Assembly: GCA_026545225.1 (NCBI GenBank)
Contig: CM048845.1
Location: forward strand, 54,660,033 to 54,724,032
Reading direction: 5' to 3'
DNA from: Cornus controversa
Taxonomy: Eukaryota > Streptophyta > Magnoliopsida > Cornales > Cornaceae
Length of the DNA stretch: 64,000 nucleotides
Shown here piece after piece: positions 22,931 through 35,060 of the stretch; the first letter of the stretch is position 1; the number at the start of each line of letters is the position of its first letter. The notes below the pieces were generated by a model. It ran no database searches and was not told where the DNA came from. It saw only the letters and a list, made by a program, of their open reading frames with translations. The translations under genes and the position numbers were made by a program.

Positions 22931-23551
22931 CAAAAAGGGAAAAGAAATGCGTGAGGTTTTTTGCAAAGGAAAATAAAATCCTATTGCATGTCTCTATCCA
23001 ATATCTTATATATATATATATATATATGATTGTTTTTATTTTGAAGAGTGAGAGAGAAAATGTTAAATTACTACTAATGTCAGAAAGAATTTGTTCTTCT
23101 TTGTTTACTGTCAGTCCTATATTTTATCTGGCCACATCAAAGGAGTGATAAGATGTTACCTAACCCTCTACCCTATCCAAGACGAAATTGAGGAAAACTA
23201 TTTTAGAGAATGCCATTTTATTTAGGGTAAATTAAATTACCCTCAAATTGCTTATGGTTTCACATTTTCACCCGAGATGAAATTTTGGTACAAAATGTGG
23301 TTAACCTCTTCTAAGATTTTGAAAAAATCACAAATTTTCTTTACCATTAAATGATCGCTAGAAGCGTTAATAAAAATTAGACTGAAGCGTCAATATTGCC
23401 CTTACATAAGCTGAAATTGCATCATTAACCTTCTAATTATTTGTAATGACTTGTATACCCATTCCTAAATAACCACAATATCACTCACCTTATGTTCTGC
23501 CATTTAAGAACTTTTGAGCCAAGCTTTTACTCTCTCCCTCCATGCACCAGA

Positions 23552-23604
<53 letters not shown>

Positions 23605-24090
23605 TGCATGGATTCTCTCTTCAAAATCCACCTATTTCTCCCCTCGGCTCACCCTTTCTCTATCTTTCCATAACCATTCAGCCTCCACCTCCCTAGTGAA
23701 CTGTCATAATCTCCATGTTTTATAGTTTTCCTCTGGCAACTCTTACAGACACATACACACAACATATGCATGGCCCTAGTTTGGTGGGATTTATTTTTTC
23801 CCTGCCTTGATTTGCAATATACCAACATAATTCATGCATATATTCCTCTTCATGAAAGAAAATATTTTGAAATTCATTCTTCAAGTTTTGATATTGATTG
23901 CATTATGTGAATTATGATAGATTGCTAGCGATTTAGAAAAATAATTATATAAACTTAATTAGGAATTTGTTACTGAAACCACAAATCATGTCTAGCTAGA
24001 CAACTTTTTAAGTCCTCCAAACAGAGGATTAGGCCTCATTAGGTTGCTAAGAGGCCTGAATTTTAATCTGCCACCTAAACCCACACTTCA
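22931..24090. repeat. Segmental tandem duplication, copy B (right part)
   Basis: Resumes the duplicated segment interrupted at 9834: GCAAAGGAAAATAAAATCC near 22966, (TA)n near 23009, and CATCAAAGGAGTGATAAG near 23135. It then continues with a block (TTGCCCTTACATA near 23393, CTAATTATTTGTAATGACTT) that recurs near 25373-25430. A (TC)n(AC)n microsatellite lies at 23554-23604; the ORFs across it are artefacts of that repeat. Confidence 0.7.
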
Positions 24091-25634
24091 TCATCTTTAT
24101 ACTCAGTTTGTCCTCCATCACTCTTCTTCATCTTCATGAATCTATGCCAATTTGTTCTTCTGATCCTCAAACAACCGCAGATTGGGATCTGTTAGGACAT
24201 CAAAAGATGGGCTTGTTGTATGATGTATACTTGAACCTAATTGGTACTTTCTGGTGCACAAAATCTTTGGATGCATGTGATAGGTCCCACCACATGCACT
24301 CACTATATGCATTATATGGATGAGAAAGTATAGATCTGCTAATTCTGTCTAAAATATTATGTCTAAGTATATCATTTTCCTAGCAAAAAAGAAAAAGAAA
24401 AAGAATATTAAATTGGGTCAAGTTGGAAATCCTTTGAAAACTCAAAGAGTATTTATGAATGAAATGCAACAACTATGCTTTGACTTTTTCAAATGAAACA
24501 AGGAGTGAAATACCCAAAAAAAAGAAAAAAGAAAAAAATAAAGTATTTTCAAGATAGGAAAATGGTGGAGATCACTCCATATAAAATGTGGACCTCATCT
24601 TTTTTGTGAAATTATCTTCAGCTTACCTTATGCAATGGACCATCTCATACAAAGATTATAGCTAAAAATCATTTTGGTTTTGGGATAAGTTTGATGGAGA
24701 AACATTATTGAAATGACTGCCCAATCTTCTCCCTATTAATTGTTTTTGGTTGTATCTGCTCTTGTAAAATGTTTTTCAATGAAATACTAATGCAACCCCT
24801 TAATCTTTGCCAACAATGACTGAAACGTAGATATTCAGTGAAAATAATATTGTAATAACCTAAAGTTATAACCTAGTAATATCTCCTCTACCTTTCAAAG
24901 TGGAGGATTAAGGTTCAAGTTCAAAAGGGGCAAAGAAATGTGAGTTTTTTTGCAAAGGAAAAAAAATCCTATTGCATGTCTCTATCCTATATCTTTTATA
25001 TATATGTAATCATTTTTATTTTGAAGAGTGAGAGAGAGGAAACGTTAAATTACTACCAATGTCAGAAAGAATTTGTTCTTCTTTGTTTGATGCCAGTCTC
25101 TATATCCCATCCAACCACATCAAAGGAGTGATAAGATGTCACCTAACCTCTAACCTGTCGGAGACCAAATTGAGGAAAACTATGTTAGAGAATATCATTT
25201 CATTTAGGTAAATTACGCTCACATCTCCTGTGGTTTTACATTTTCACCCGAGATGAAAATTTGGTAAAAATTATAATTAATCTCCCCTAAGGTTCTGAAA
25301 AAATCACAAATTCCCTTTACCATTAAATTATCGCTAGAAGCGTTAATAAAAATTAAACTGAAGTGTCAATATTGCCCTTACATAGGCTAAAATTGCATCA
25401 CTAACCTTCTAATTGTTTGTAATGACTTAGAATTATATAAACTTAGTTTGGAATTTGTTACTGAAACCACAAATCATGTCTAGCTAGATAACTTTTCAAG
25501 TCCTCCAAACAGAGGATTAAGCCTCATTAGTTTGTTAAGAGGCCATAATTTTTAATCTGCCATCCACACTCACAATTCCTCATCTTTATACTCATTTTAT
25601 CCTCCATCACCCTTCTTCATCTTCATGAATCTAT
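24091..25634. repeat. Segmental tandem duplication, copy C
   Basis: Third copy. The short ORF starts ATGCCAATTTGTTC at 24144 and is open longest here (MPICSSDPQTTADWDLLGH, continuing past GLLYDVYLNLIG). Leader-like sequence before it (CTCCATCACTCTTCTTCATC) recurs at 25606-25632 as the start of a fourth unit. That unit breaks off at ATG 25633 into a (TA)n tract, so the array has three copies and a stub. The ORF is not recognised. Confidence 0.7.
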
Positions 25635-25637
25635 GTG

Positions 25638-25676
<39 letters not shown>

Positions 25677-26336
25677 GTGTTAACAGGTTCATGCACAGAG
25701 AGCATAATCAACAAACCCAAATGATGAATCCAACAAACCCAACATTCAAATCTCAATTTATGAATCATGAGAACACATCATCACCAATTATTCATTAACC
25801 TAGATTGAAATTCCACTCTGCAAGTACACTATAATACATAATTAAACCCTAATTGTCCACTAAAATCAACTAAAAATTTGTTTCATCAACTACCTATGGT
25901 GGTGCCATTGAGAGAGAAGTTGAAATAAAAAAAAGGAGGAGGCACAGTTTGGGGCTAGGGGCGGTGGCAACAGTGCTGGATGACCCGTGGATGATGATGA
26001 TGCTACTAGAGACATATATAACAGATACAAAAGCACTACATCGACATTAGATTAAGTTAGATATGAAACTAAAACATAGTAGGTAGTTATATAAATAATG
26101 ATGTGGCATTTTTTTTATAGTTAGATAGAGGCTTGGAGATGCTAGTAAAGAGAAATAATTGGAAAAATTTGAATATGGTGGACGTGGGTAGAGAGGGGGA
26201 TGTTCGTAGAAGAAAGGGAGAGGGAGAGGGAGAGGGAGAGGGAGAGAGAGAGGGAGAGTTGGTGGTGGTTGTGGGCAATGGGTGGCTGTGATGGAGGGCG
26301 GGATGATGGAAATGATTGAATGGTGATCGTTAAATG
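25635..26336. other. Intergenic DNA with (TA)n and GA-rich tracts
   Basis: (TA)n at about 25637-25673 and a GAGGGA-type purine tract at about 26215-26262. The serine/proline-rich ORFs on the minus strand come from the GA tract. No gene seen. Confidence 0.6.
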
Positions 26337-27611
26337 TGTTGACCTCAAGGTTTCAACTCAAAGTTGTTTGAGTAATTTTGATGATAACAATCTATTGTAA
26401 TGTAGATTTAATGAGTTTACTTGAGTGTGCATTTTACAAAATATCAAATTATTTCAAGTATCTTAAAGGTTTAGAAGTTCAAAGGGACTTACAAGAAGAT
26501 TCACAAAACCATATGATCATGAAACTCAATGATCAAAAATCTTGATGATGGAACCAAATAGCTTAAAGAGTTAAAGATCAAAAGACTTGGGTAGACTAGT
26601 CTTAGGTGAGTGCTAGTATTTAATATAAAGTTATTTTTGAAGTAACTTTATTTGAAAGATCATCTCTTGATCTAATTGACCTTAGGATCAATTCATATTA
26701 TTAACATCATATCATGGTTCCTTGTACACTTAAAATTCTGCCACAAACGTCGTTGAATCATCCTAAAGGCCTTCGTTTAGTTTGAGTAAATTGAAGCTTA
26801 AATTAGTTTTGAACAAACTCAAGTAAACAAATTCTAGAACCTACACTTGAATTAGAAAATATCATTTATGATTCTTAAATACATTGACTTAGGCTTTGAA
26901 CTCAATTGACTCACTTTATAAAGTCTTGTCATGCACAATTATTGTTGCAGGAACTTAGCTCAGAAATTTGGTTAAGTGTTAGATTCTAAGGACAAAAATG
27001 TAAATATAAGTTTTTCAATGAAACTTGATATCAAAAGTTTTGATAATTGTACCCATGATTTATCATGATCATATGAATTTTTTCGGCTCCAAATAACTTG
27101 ATTTGATCCTTGAAATTTCAAGATGATTTTTTGACTCAAAAGCTTCGAAATTACATTACTAAAAATAAAAACCATATTTTTATTCACTTGGAATTTGAAA
27201 ATATTTTTGTTGAATCCAAATGTGGGTGACATTTCGTATTTACATTGAATAACTTAAAGTAAATCAAACTTAAATGTTTTCAATGTAAATGAGTAAGCAG
27301 TGTACAGTTGCAGGTAAGAATTTTCAGTAGCTTGAAACTTGTGTTTAAATCAACTAAAAATGGCAAAAACAATTCAGTATTTTGAAACAAATTTTCAACA
27401 GGCTAAAAGAAATTTTCAGCCAACTGAAATGAAGTTTTAGTTGACTGAAAGTTCAATCTTAGGTAACTGAAAGTTCTAGAGAGTTGAGACCTTTTTTAAT
27501 AGTTATTTCAGCTGACTAAAATAATTTGTTAGCCAATTGAAAGTATGTTCCAGCCGACAATTGGTAAATTCAAATTTCAATGGCTATCTGATGCATTTAA
27601 TGCACCTAACT
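26337..27611 (+). mobile_element. Probable truncated SIRE-like copia LTR
   Basis: Begins TGTTGACCTCAAGG and soon reads TTTTGATGATAACAA, wording I associate with LTR starts of SIRE-type copia elements. About 1.27 kb later it is cut at 27612 by a gypsy-type LTR end. Its last 300 bp contain repeated GACTGAAA and TTTCAGC half-palindromes. There is no coding sequence and no second LTR in the window, so the call rests on the LTR start alone. Confidence 0.35.
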
Positions 27612-29076
27612 TGTCACGCCCCAAAATCTGAGTCATTGGAATCCTCATTTACGGGCCCGAATTCTAAGAGTGAATTCGTCCATTTAACTACAATAACTAT
27701 TTCAAAATCTTATAACCGCAAAAGCTAATCATATGCATACAATTACATATGCATATGCTCACCATTATTTATCCTAATGGACCCCAAATTGATCTATACA
27801 TTTATACATATCCATTCCTAATCCAAAATTTATGAAATTCCAAGCCAGCCCAGTTTCAGTCTACTAAACACTCCTTTTGATTGGCAGAAACTTGGGTTTA
27901 GCTAATCTCCAATTAGCCAACACACTAGAATTAAATTCCAGTTCAATCGGTCGATTGACGAATGGTTTCAGTCGGCTGAAAGGATCAAAACCCTTCTTCG
28001 GTAGACCAAAACAGGTATCCTGCAGGTACCCATTTATAATCTCTCAGGACTTTGGGAGTACAGGTCATCTGAAAGGTCCATTAGCTAACCGACAAAGCCC
28101 AGAACCTGATAGTCTCAGTTTTTAATCATTCAAGTCCACACATACACTATACAATTTTATGTGTTCACACACAACCCTAAACATAGATAAAAATCTGATA
28201 AAATTGTACATTCTCAATTCATATGAAATCACATCCATAAACATCATCTATTGATTTTCAAAGATCCCAACCTTCCAACATACATTTCTTAATCTCAATG
28301 CTTCAAACATACATCATACATATACAATTTCACATATATATATGAAAAGTGTTCATCCCCTATAATACATTCCTCAAAATCCATAACATGTCAAAAGATG
28401 GGTTATACATATGAGAATCCCAAGGTGTAAGTTGTTTATTTAGCTACATTTTCAAAATATCAACATGCCATAAGCATGCTAAATGAACAACTTACACAAG
28501 ATAACATATATCACAAGATATAAACATTTATAGCATGCAATTTATCAAAATAGAAGAAGGAAAAGTTATACATAACTATACTAACCCTCCCAAGCATGAT
28601 AAACTCAACCAAACTCTCCCAAACTTACCAACAACCTATAAATTGATGATTAAGAGAGAAGAAACACCCCTACCTCAAGATTCAAGCTTCCTCTAGCAAA
28701 ATCCTAGAATTCCTCCAAGCTTTACCTTGTCAAAATTACATTTTGTTAAGTTCAAACTGAAGCTCAAATTGAAGCCCTTGACCCGTAGAACACAAAGTCC
28801 TTCTTTGGCAACTTCCAATTCCAAGCTTAAGGTTTTCAAAATGAAGAGAGAAGGAGTAGAGATGAAATAGGAGAGAGTGAGCGAGAGTTGGCTGGCTGTT
28901 TAGGTCTGTGAAAAATGAGGAAATATCCTAACCACTTGATATTTATAATATCTTGGGTGTCAAATGACCAAAATATCCCTGGTCCACTTAACGTACCCTC
29001 CCGACCTCTATTTTTTATTTCAAAAGTGTTTACAGCTCTGAAATCACTTCCTTAATTCTTTTAACATTCTATTTGA
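27612..29076 (-). mobile_element. Truncated Tekay/Del-type LTR
   Basis: The plus strand opens TGTCACGCCCC, the reverse complement of the GGCGTGACA LTR end seen at 52829-52837. Internal blocks also match the LTRs at 44125, 46153 and 58449 in opposite orientation: GAAGTGATTTCAGAGC, GGGAGGGTACGTTAAGTG and TATAAATATCAAGTGGTTAGGATATTT. Homology stops at about 29077, where the LTR of the neighbouring chromovirus-like element begins, so its own 5' end is missing. CAGTCGGCTGAAA-type half-palindromes are at about 27940-28090. Confidence 0.7.
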
Positions 29077-29620
29077 TATTCAATTCAATATTATCAAATA
29101 AAAGTCACCTCAATATCAGCCCAAAAGTTGGGCTATATAGCTAAAAAAAATGTCATTATCGAAATTTTACAAAAAATAGCAAAATCCCAATAATCATGCC
29201 AAAAGAAAATACATAATAAAAGAAGTAGTTTACCAAAAATATGGCCCAAATCGGGTTCAGAATCACTTCCTAAATGACAAAAGAAATATTACCATAAATG
29301 AAAAAAAATAACTAAAAATGAGGATTTGGAAGGGGAAACAGTGGATTTTGACCTCAAAAATAACATGCACCAAGCGTCAATAGCCACAACGCGTGCGTCG
29401 AAGAGAGCTTTCCGAATTGGGGTCATAATAGCGATTCTGATACCCGTAGCCAAAGTTATAGCCAAAATATCGAAACGCATCCAAAGCTGCCCCAATTAGG
29501 GAAAAGATCACAACTTCTTATCATCTTTGCGCTGATCTGCCAATTCAAGGTATCTCAGCGCCATCAACGTGCTATCTGACAACTCAGCATCCTCTGACTT
29601 GGATGGATCCTCTTGCATCG
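29077..29620 (-). repeat. 3' LTR (truncated) of chromovirus-like element
   Basis: Aligns with about 33997-34540, with many substitutions. Its first base on the sense strand has changed from T to C (CGATGC against TGATGC at 34540). It lacks the terminal portion corresponding to about 33911-33996. Confidence 0.8.
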
Positions 29621-29624
29621 GTCA

Positions 29625-32600
29625 CCCCAGGTTGGAAAGAACTCGTTCTCGAGTTCACAATATCTTCATCGGAATCCATAAATTAAGGAGTCAGGTGTTT
29701 CACATTAAAGACATCAGAAGTCCTCAAATGACTAGGGAGGTGCAGTCTATAGGCGTTATCATTGATCTTCTGTAGGATCTCACAAGGACCAATCTTCCAC
29801 TCCTTAAGCTTATTATACTCTCCAACAGGAAAATGATCACGAGTTAATACCGCCGAAACAAAATCACCAACACCAAAAAGTACCTGACGACGGTGGCTGT
29901 CAGCCTGAGCCTTATACTTAGCATTACTCTCGTGAATGGCCAGTTTGACCTACTCATGGATACCTTGAAGATGTTCTGTCATCTCATCTGCCTTGCAATT
30001 GAAACGACCCACACGTGGAATAAGGGCTAAGTCAAGCACCCCGAATGGATTCTGACCATAGACAATCTCAAATGGGATCATTCTTGTTATTCTGTTCTTT
30101 GACCTATTATAAGCAAATTTAGCTTGAGGTAATGCCAAATCCCACTACTTTGGTTTAGTTCTTGCGAAACTCCTCAAAAGGTTCCCCAAACTCCGGTTCA
30201 CCACCTCGATCTGACCATCTGTTTGGGGATGGTAGGTGCTGCTAAAATTTAACTTTGTTCCCAGTTTCTCCCATAGACTCTTCCAGAATTGACTCATGAA
30301 CTTGGTGTCACGATCTAAAGTGATGGATTGGGGAACACCATGTAAACGCACGATCTCCCTGAAGTAAAGATGGGCGACCCGAGCAACATCTATTATTTTT
30401 CTGTAAGTTACAAAATGGGCCATCGTGGAAAACCTGTCAACCACAACCAAAATAGAATCCATGGCCCGTTGGGTACGGGGTAAACCCAACACAAAGTCTA
30501 TACTGACATCAAGCTAAGGGGCTTCAGGTACCGGTAAAGGTGTGTACAGGCCCGAATTAGTGAGAACTCTCTTGGACCACTGTCACACATAACAACGCTC
30601 CACATAATGAGCCATGTCACTGGGCAATTTGGGCCAATAATAGTGGGAAGAGATCAAAGCCAACGTCTTATCTCGCCCAAAATGACCCTCGTTATGAAGT
30701 TCACTAACAATCTGTTGTCTTACTGAACAATCCGAAATGCACAACTATAGTCCATGAAACAGATAACCATTATGCACAATAAAATCATGTCGTTGACCAT
30801 CAGTTACCTCCTGAATTATCCTCCCGAAGGAAGGATCTGTATCATACATGTCAGAGAAGGCCTCAAATCCCGTAATTCTGGTGCTCGTGGTGGTGAGGAG
30901 CAACGTACAAGTGCTCAGTGCATCTGCAACACGGTTCAGAATCCCTGCTTGGTGCCTTAGCGCAAACATGAACTCCTGTAAGTATGCCACCCACTTGGCA
31001 TGCCGTCTGCTCAGCTTGTGTTGGCTATTAATATACTTCAAGGCCTCATGATCAGTGAGAAGAATGGACTCCCTCTATATTAAGTAGTGACGCCAATGTT
31101 TCAGGGACTGAACTATGGCATAGAACTCCAGATCATAGGTGGAATAATTCTTCTTTGATCCTGATAGCTTCTCACTGAAAGAAGCTATTGGGTGCCCCTC
31201 CTGACTCAGGACACCACCAATGTCAACCCCAGATGCATCACAGTTTACCTCAAACACCTTTTCAAAATCAGATGAAAACTGGTGCTTCGCCTCCTCGGAC
31301 CAATGGAAATCACGTCCCTTGAGGTACTCTGTGATAGGAGCAATCAAAGTACTAAAGTTTTTGATGAACTAACGGTAGAAAAATGCCAATCCATGGACAC
31401 TTCGGACATCGTGCAAGATTTTTGGTTTGGGCCACTCCAAGATCGCATCTATCTTTGACGGATCTGTATGAACACCATCAGTGGACACAACAAAGCCAAG
31501 AAAAGTTACAGAAGTAGTGAAAAAAGAACACTTTTTTTGATTGACGAATAGGTGCTCTGTCCTCAACATATCAAAAATAGCACGGAGGTGATCAAAGTGT
31601 GACGCCCATGTCGGGCTATATATGAGGATGTCATTGAACTAGACTACAATGAATTTCCCCATAAATGGTCGTAGAACCTGATGCATAAATTTTATAAATG
31701 TGCTGGGCGTATTGGACAGCCCCAAAGGCATGACCATCCACTCATGCAAACCATGTTGCGTCTTAAACACTGTCTTCCACTCATCCCCAGGCCTTATTCT
31801 GATCTGGTGGTATCCGCTTTTAAGGTCAATTTTTGAAAAAATCTTAGAACCGGATAGCTGGTTTAACATATCACCTAGACGGGGAATTGGAAACCTGTAT
31901 TTCACTGTAATCCTGTTGATTGCTCTACTATCAACACACATACGCCAAGATCCATCTTCCTTCGGCACTAGCAGAGTAGGAACTGCACATGGGCTCATAC
32001 TATCATGGATGTAGCCCCTCTCCAATAGCTCTACCACCTGTCGCTGCAACTCTTCAGATTCCTTGGGATTGAGGCGATACACCGGTCGATTAGGCAAACT
32101 AGACCCTGAAACAAGGTCGATCTGATGCTGAATATCCCTCATAGGCAGTAGCCTAGGAGGAAGATCCTCTGGCATGAGGTCAGAAAACTCTGCTAACAGC
32201 TGCTGCACCTCTGCTAGTAAATCTGGATTCACGTCTGTTGCACTATTCCCACAAGGCAGCAGAGCATAGACCATGTTCCTATGCTTAATCTTAGTTAAAA
32301 ACCTAGACATAGAAAGTAGGTTAGTAGTATTGGCTACCGGGGTAGGAGTGGTTCCTTCCCGACGGGGGGCTAACACAATCTTCTTCCCCTTGAGGCTAAA
32401 GGAATATGTATTTTTTCGCCCATCATGAATAACACTACGATCATACTGCCAAGGTCTGCCTAACAGTACATGACAAGCATCCATAGACACAACATCACAC
32501 AAAGCATTATCAAAATATTTTCTACCAATTGAAAAAGACACTAGGCATCGCCTATCTACTATTACCTCACTGCCTTTATTCAGTCATGACAATTTGTATG

Positions 32601-32945
32601 GATTGGGATGACGATCTGTCTTCAACTTCAATTTTTGGACAGCCTCTTCAGACACCACGTTCTCACAACTGCCACTATCAATGATCATCTTGCAGACTTT
32701 ATCTGCAACTGTGCAGGTTGTGTGAAAAATATTGGTTCTCAACCAATTGTCTCCCGAATCACCCTTGGGAGTCACTAGACTTTTATGAATGACCAGAGTT
32801 TCATGACCATCTCCATACAGCACATCTCCATCTTCATCATCAGCATACACAGGCTCTCCAATCTCCTTAGTTTCGTCTACTATGTCTTCCTCAATTAGGA
32901 GGTTTTTGCCCTTCTGACTTGCAGGCTTCCTGCACTCAGTCACTT
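29625..32945 (-). pseudogene. Gypsy pol of chromovirus-like element
   Basis: Open pieces in order: protease with MIIDSGSCENVVS (32584-32943); protease end and reverse transcriptase (31639-32541; [50 protein letters not shown]), broken at a stop just before the catalytic YxDD region; RNase H (31075-31347, [15 protein letters not shown]); integrase core (30145-30492, [25 protein letters not shown]) and its tail (29950-30138). The final part, about 29625-29950, has the GPF-like KIGPCEILQKINDNAYRL region. Stops and frame changes separate the pieces. No chromodomain is obvious. Confidence 0.85.
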
Positions 32946-33842
32946 TATATCCCTGTTCACCACATTTGAAACATTTAATGTTTGAGTTAGAATTACCCTA
33001 CGGTGGCTGCTGGACAGGATGGGATTCTTGAGGGCAAACTGGCCGATTGCTTTGATCGCTTCTGATCACTGGCCTCTTATTATGCTCTTTTTCCACAGCA
33101 AGTGCGCGTTGGTATGTTTCAGAAACAGTCCAAAGCGAGTGAAGGCTGAGGGCATCCTGTAGGGTTTGCCACAATCCTCCCAAATACCGCACCACCGTCT
33201 GCTCTTTTGTCTTAGATAAATCATTTCGGGCTATCAATTGATAAAACTCCTCTGTGTAATCATCAATCGATCTCGTGCCTTGCCTCAACGAATGAAGTCG
33301 CTGAAACAAGGTTTGAGTGTAACCGAAAGGAAGGAAGTGGCCATTCATCTGCTTCTTCATCCTCTCCCAATCAGTGATCTTGGTTTTGCCCTGCCTATCT
33401 CGTGATCGCTTCAACTGCTCCCACCAAGCAGATGCTCTGCCTTTGAGTTTGATGATGACCAGTTTCACTTTGACATGATCTGGGACTTCCTTATACTCAA
33501 AGATTTGCTCTACTTCATTCAACCAGTCGACAAATCCTTCTACCTGTAACATACCAGAAAACTCAAGCAGATCCACTCTGAAATCGAGGTCTCCATGACA
33601 ATCCTCCCACCACAGTGCTCCCAAACTCGAGCATGATTGTGAAACGGGTTTTCAGAACTGGAATTGGACTCGTGTTCTTCCATCTCACGGTCACTGAAAG
33701 CCCGTGTCATTAGACGCTGGGTTAACTCCGCAACTTGCCTCTGTAAATCCTCAATCATCAAATCCTAAACACTACGATCACGGTGTGGGACTTCTCTGTT
33801 CTGAACCTGCCCGCAACGACCACGACCATGACCACTAGCCAT
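32946..33842 (-). pseudogene. Gypsy gag of chromovirus-like element
   Basis: The likely start is ATG 33842 (MASGHGRGRCG), about 30 bases from the primer site. An in-frame TAG at 33765-33767 and a frame break near 33600 interrupt it. The capsid region (32998-33624) has VEGFVDWLNEVEQIFEYKEVPD and KLKGRASAWWEQLKRSRDR, standard for plant gypsy gag. The zinc knuckle near 32945-32985 reads CFKCGEQGYKVTEC, with Tyr where the third ligand His belongs, explained by one C-to-T change. Confidence 0.8.
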
Positions 33843-33872
33843 GGAAACTAATGAAATCTCACCCAAGAAGAT

Positions 33873-33890
33873 GCTGAAGCTTTGATACCA
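33873..33890 (-). promoter_or_regulatory. Primer binding site, initiator tRNA-Met type
   Basis: The sense strand reads TGGTATCAAAGCTTCAGC. TGGTATCARAGC is the usual initiator-Met primer site of plant LTR retrotransposons. The LTR edge lies within about 20 bases; CA at the reverse of 33911 is a possible end. Confidence 0.75.
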
Positions 33891-33910
33891 CCCGACGCCG
33901 AACAAAATAG

Positions 33911-34540
33911 TGATTATTTTGTAGGCTAGTGTTAACAGATAATTCACAGGGAATAACACAAAAGAATCGCCCAAAACACAAAGAAAATCCTCTGGTATTC
34001 AATTCAATATTATCAAAATAAAAGTCACCTCAATATCAGCCCACAAACCGGGCTATATAACTAACAAAAATGTCATTATCAGAATTTTACCAAAAATATC
34101 AAAATTCCAATAATCATGCCAAAAGGAAATACGTAATGAAAGAAATAGTTTGCCAAAAACATGGCCCAAATCGGGTTCAGAATTACTTCCTAAATGACAA
34201 AAGAAATATTACCATAAATGAAAAAAAATAACTAAAAATGAGGATTCGGAAGGGGAAACAATGGATTTTGACCTCGAAAGCAACATGCACCAAGCGTCGT
34301 TAGCCACGACGTGCGCGCCGAAGAGAGCTTTCCGAATTGGGGTCATAATAGCGATTTTGATACCCGTAACCAAAGTTATGACCAAAATACCGAAACGCAC
34401 CCAAAGCTGCCCCAATTAGGAAAAAGATCACGATTTTCTGCCATCTTTGCGCTAATCTGTCAATTCAAGGTATCTCAGTGCCATCAATATGCTATTTGAT
34501 AACTCAGCATCCTTTGACTCGGATGGATCCTCTTGCATCA
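33911..34540 (-). repeat. 5' LTR of chromovirus-like element
   Basis: About 630 bp, starting TGATGCAAGAGG on the sense strand. Most of it matches 29077-29620. GATTC follows at 34541-34545, but no partner duplication is left on the other side. Confidence 0.7.
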
Positions 34541-35060
34541 GATTCCTAAGTGGTTGCATCGGATGGGGGGTCTTGACGTGGGTTACCCAACTGATCGTGT
34601 TGCAGTGAGGATAGATGCCCCCAAACCGCCAAAAACTTGCAATGAACAATTTTTGATTGTGCCCAAACTGGATTGCATCGGAAATAATTCCTTTAAGAAA
34701 CTTGTTATTTTTTACAGACGACGCCAACTGTTGATGCAAATAACTTTACAGTTTGGTTTGGTGTTGTGTTCGTACAAGACATAGGAGATGAGACAAGTTG
34801 GCGGGGTGCCGACTAGGACCTTCAACACTCAAGTTAGAAATCAAAGTTGTATAAAAAGAAATAGAGGGCTTAATTGAATTTTTTTGTTGTACCTGATTAG
34901 TTGGTTGGTCCCTCATTTATATAAGTTTAGTCTCCATGAATGCAAGAGTCAAACTCTACCATATTATCTGGTTGTTCAACTATTTTATCTCCTTGTCAGT
35001 TGACTCTTTGAATTTGAATTGTGTGCCTTATCCTATCTGTCTAGTAGGATTGCGTCACCC
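34541..35060 (-). mobile_element. Edge of a Tat-like element (leader, primer site, LTR start)
   Basis: The plus strand at 34714-34728 reads ACAGACGACGCCA followed by AC and then TGTTGATGC. This is the same arrangement as ACAGACGGCGCCA, AC, TGATGAAGC at 50780-50797 in the gag-only element. I read 34541-34728 as the internal leader and 34729 onward as the LTR, transcribed on the minus strand. The rest is missing; the chromovirus-like element sits at its inner edge. The right limit is uncertain. Confidence 0.5.

Larger units (their letters stand above)
29077..34540 (-). mobile_element. Decayed chromovirus-like Ty3/gypsy element
   Basis: A minus-strand element of about 5.46 kb. The 5' LTR is on the right (to 34540) and the 3' LTR on the left (29077-29620). 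It has an initiator-Met primer site, gag and pol in gypsy order (protease, reverse transcriptase, RNase H, integrase). The left LTR lacks about 80 bp at its 3' end, where it joins the truncated LTR at 27612-29076, so the left border is a secondary junction and no target duplication can be shown. Several stops and frame breaks make it inactive. Confidence 0.85.

Noticed and set aside
26087..26348. Ser/Pro-rich minus-strand ORFs
   Set aside because: Translation of a GAGGGA microsatellite.
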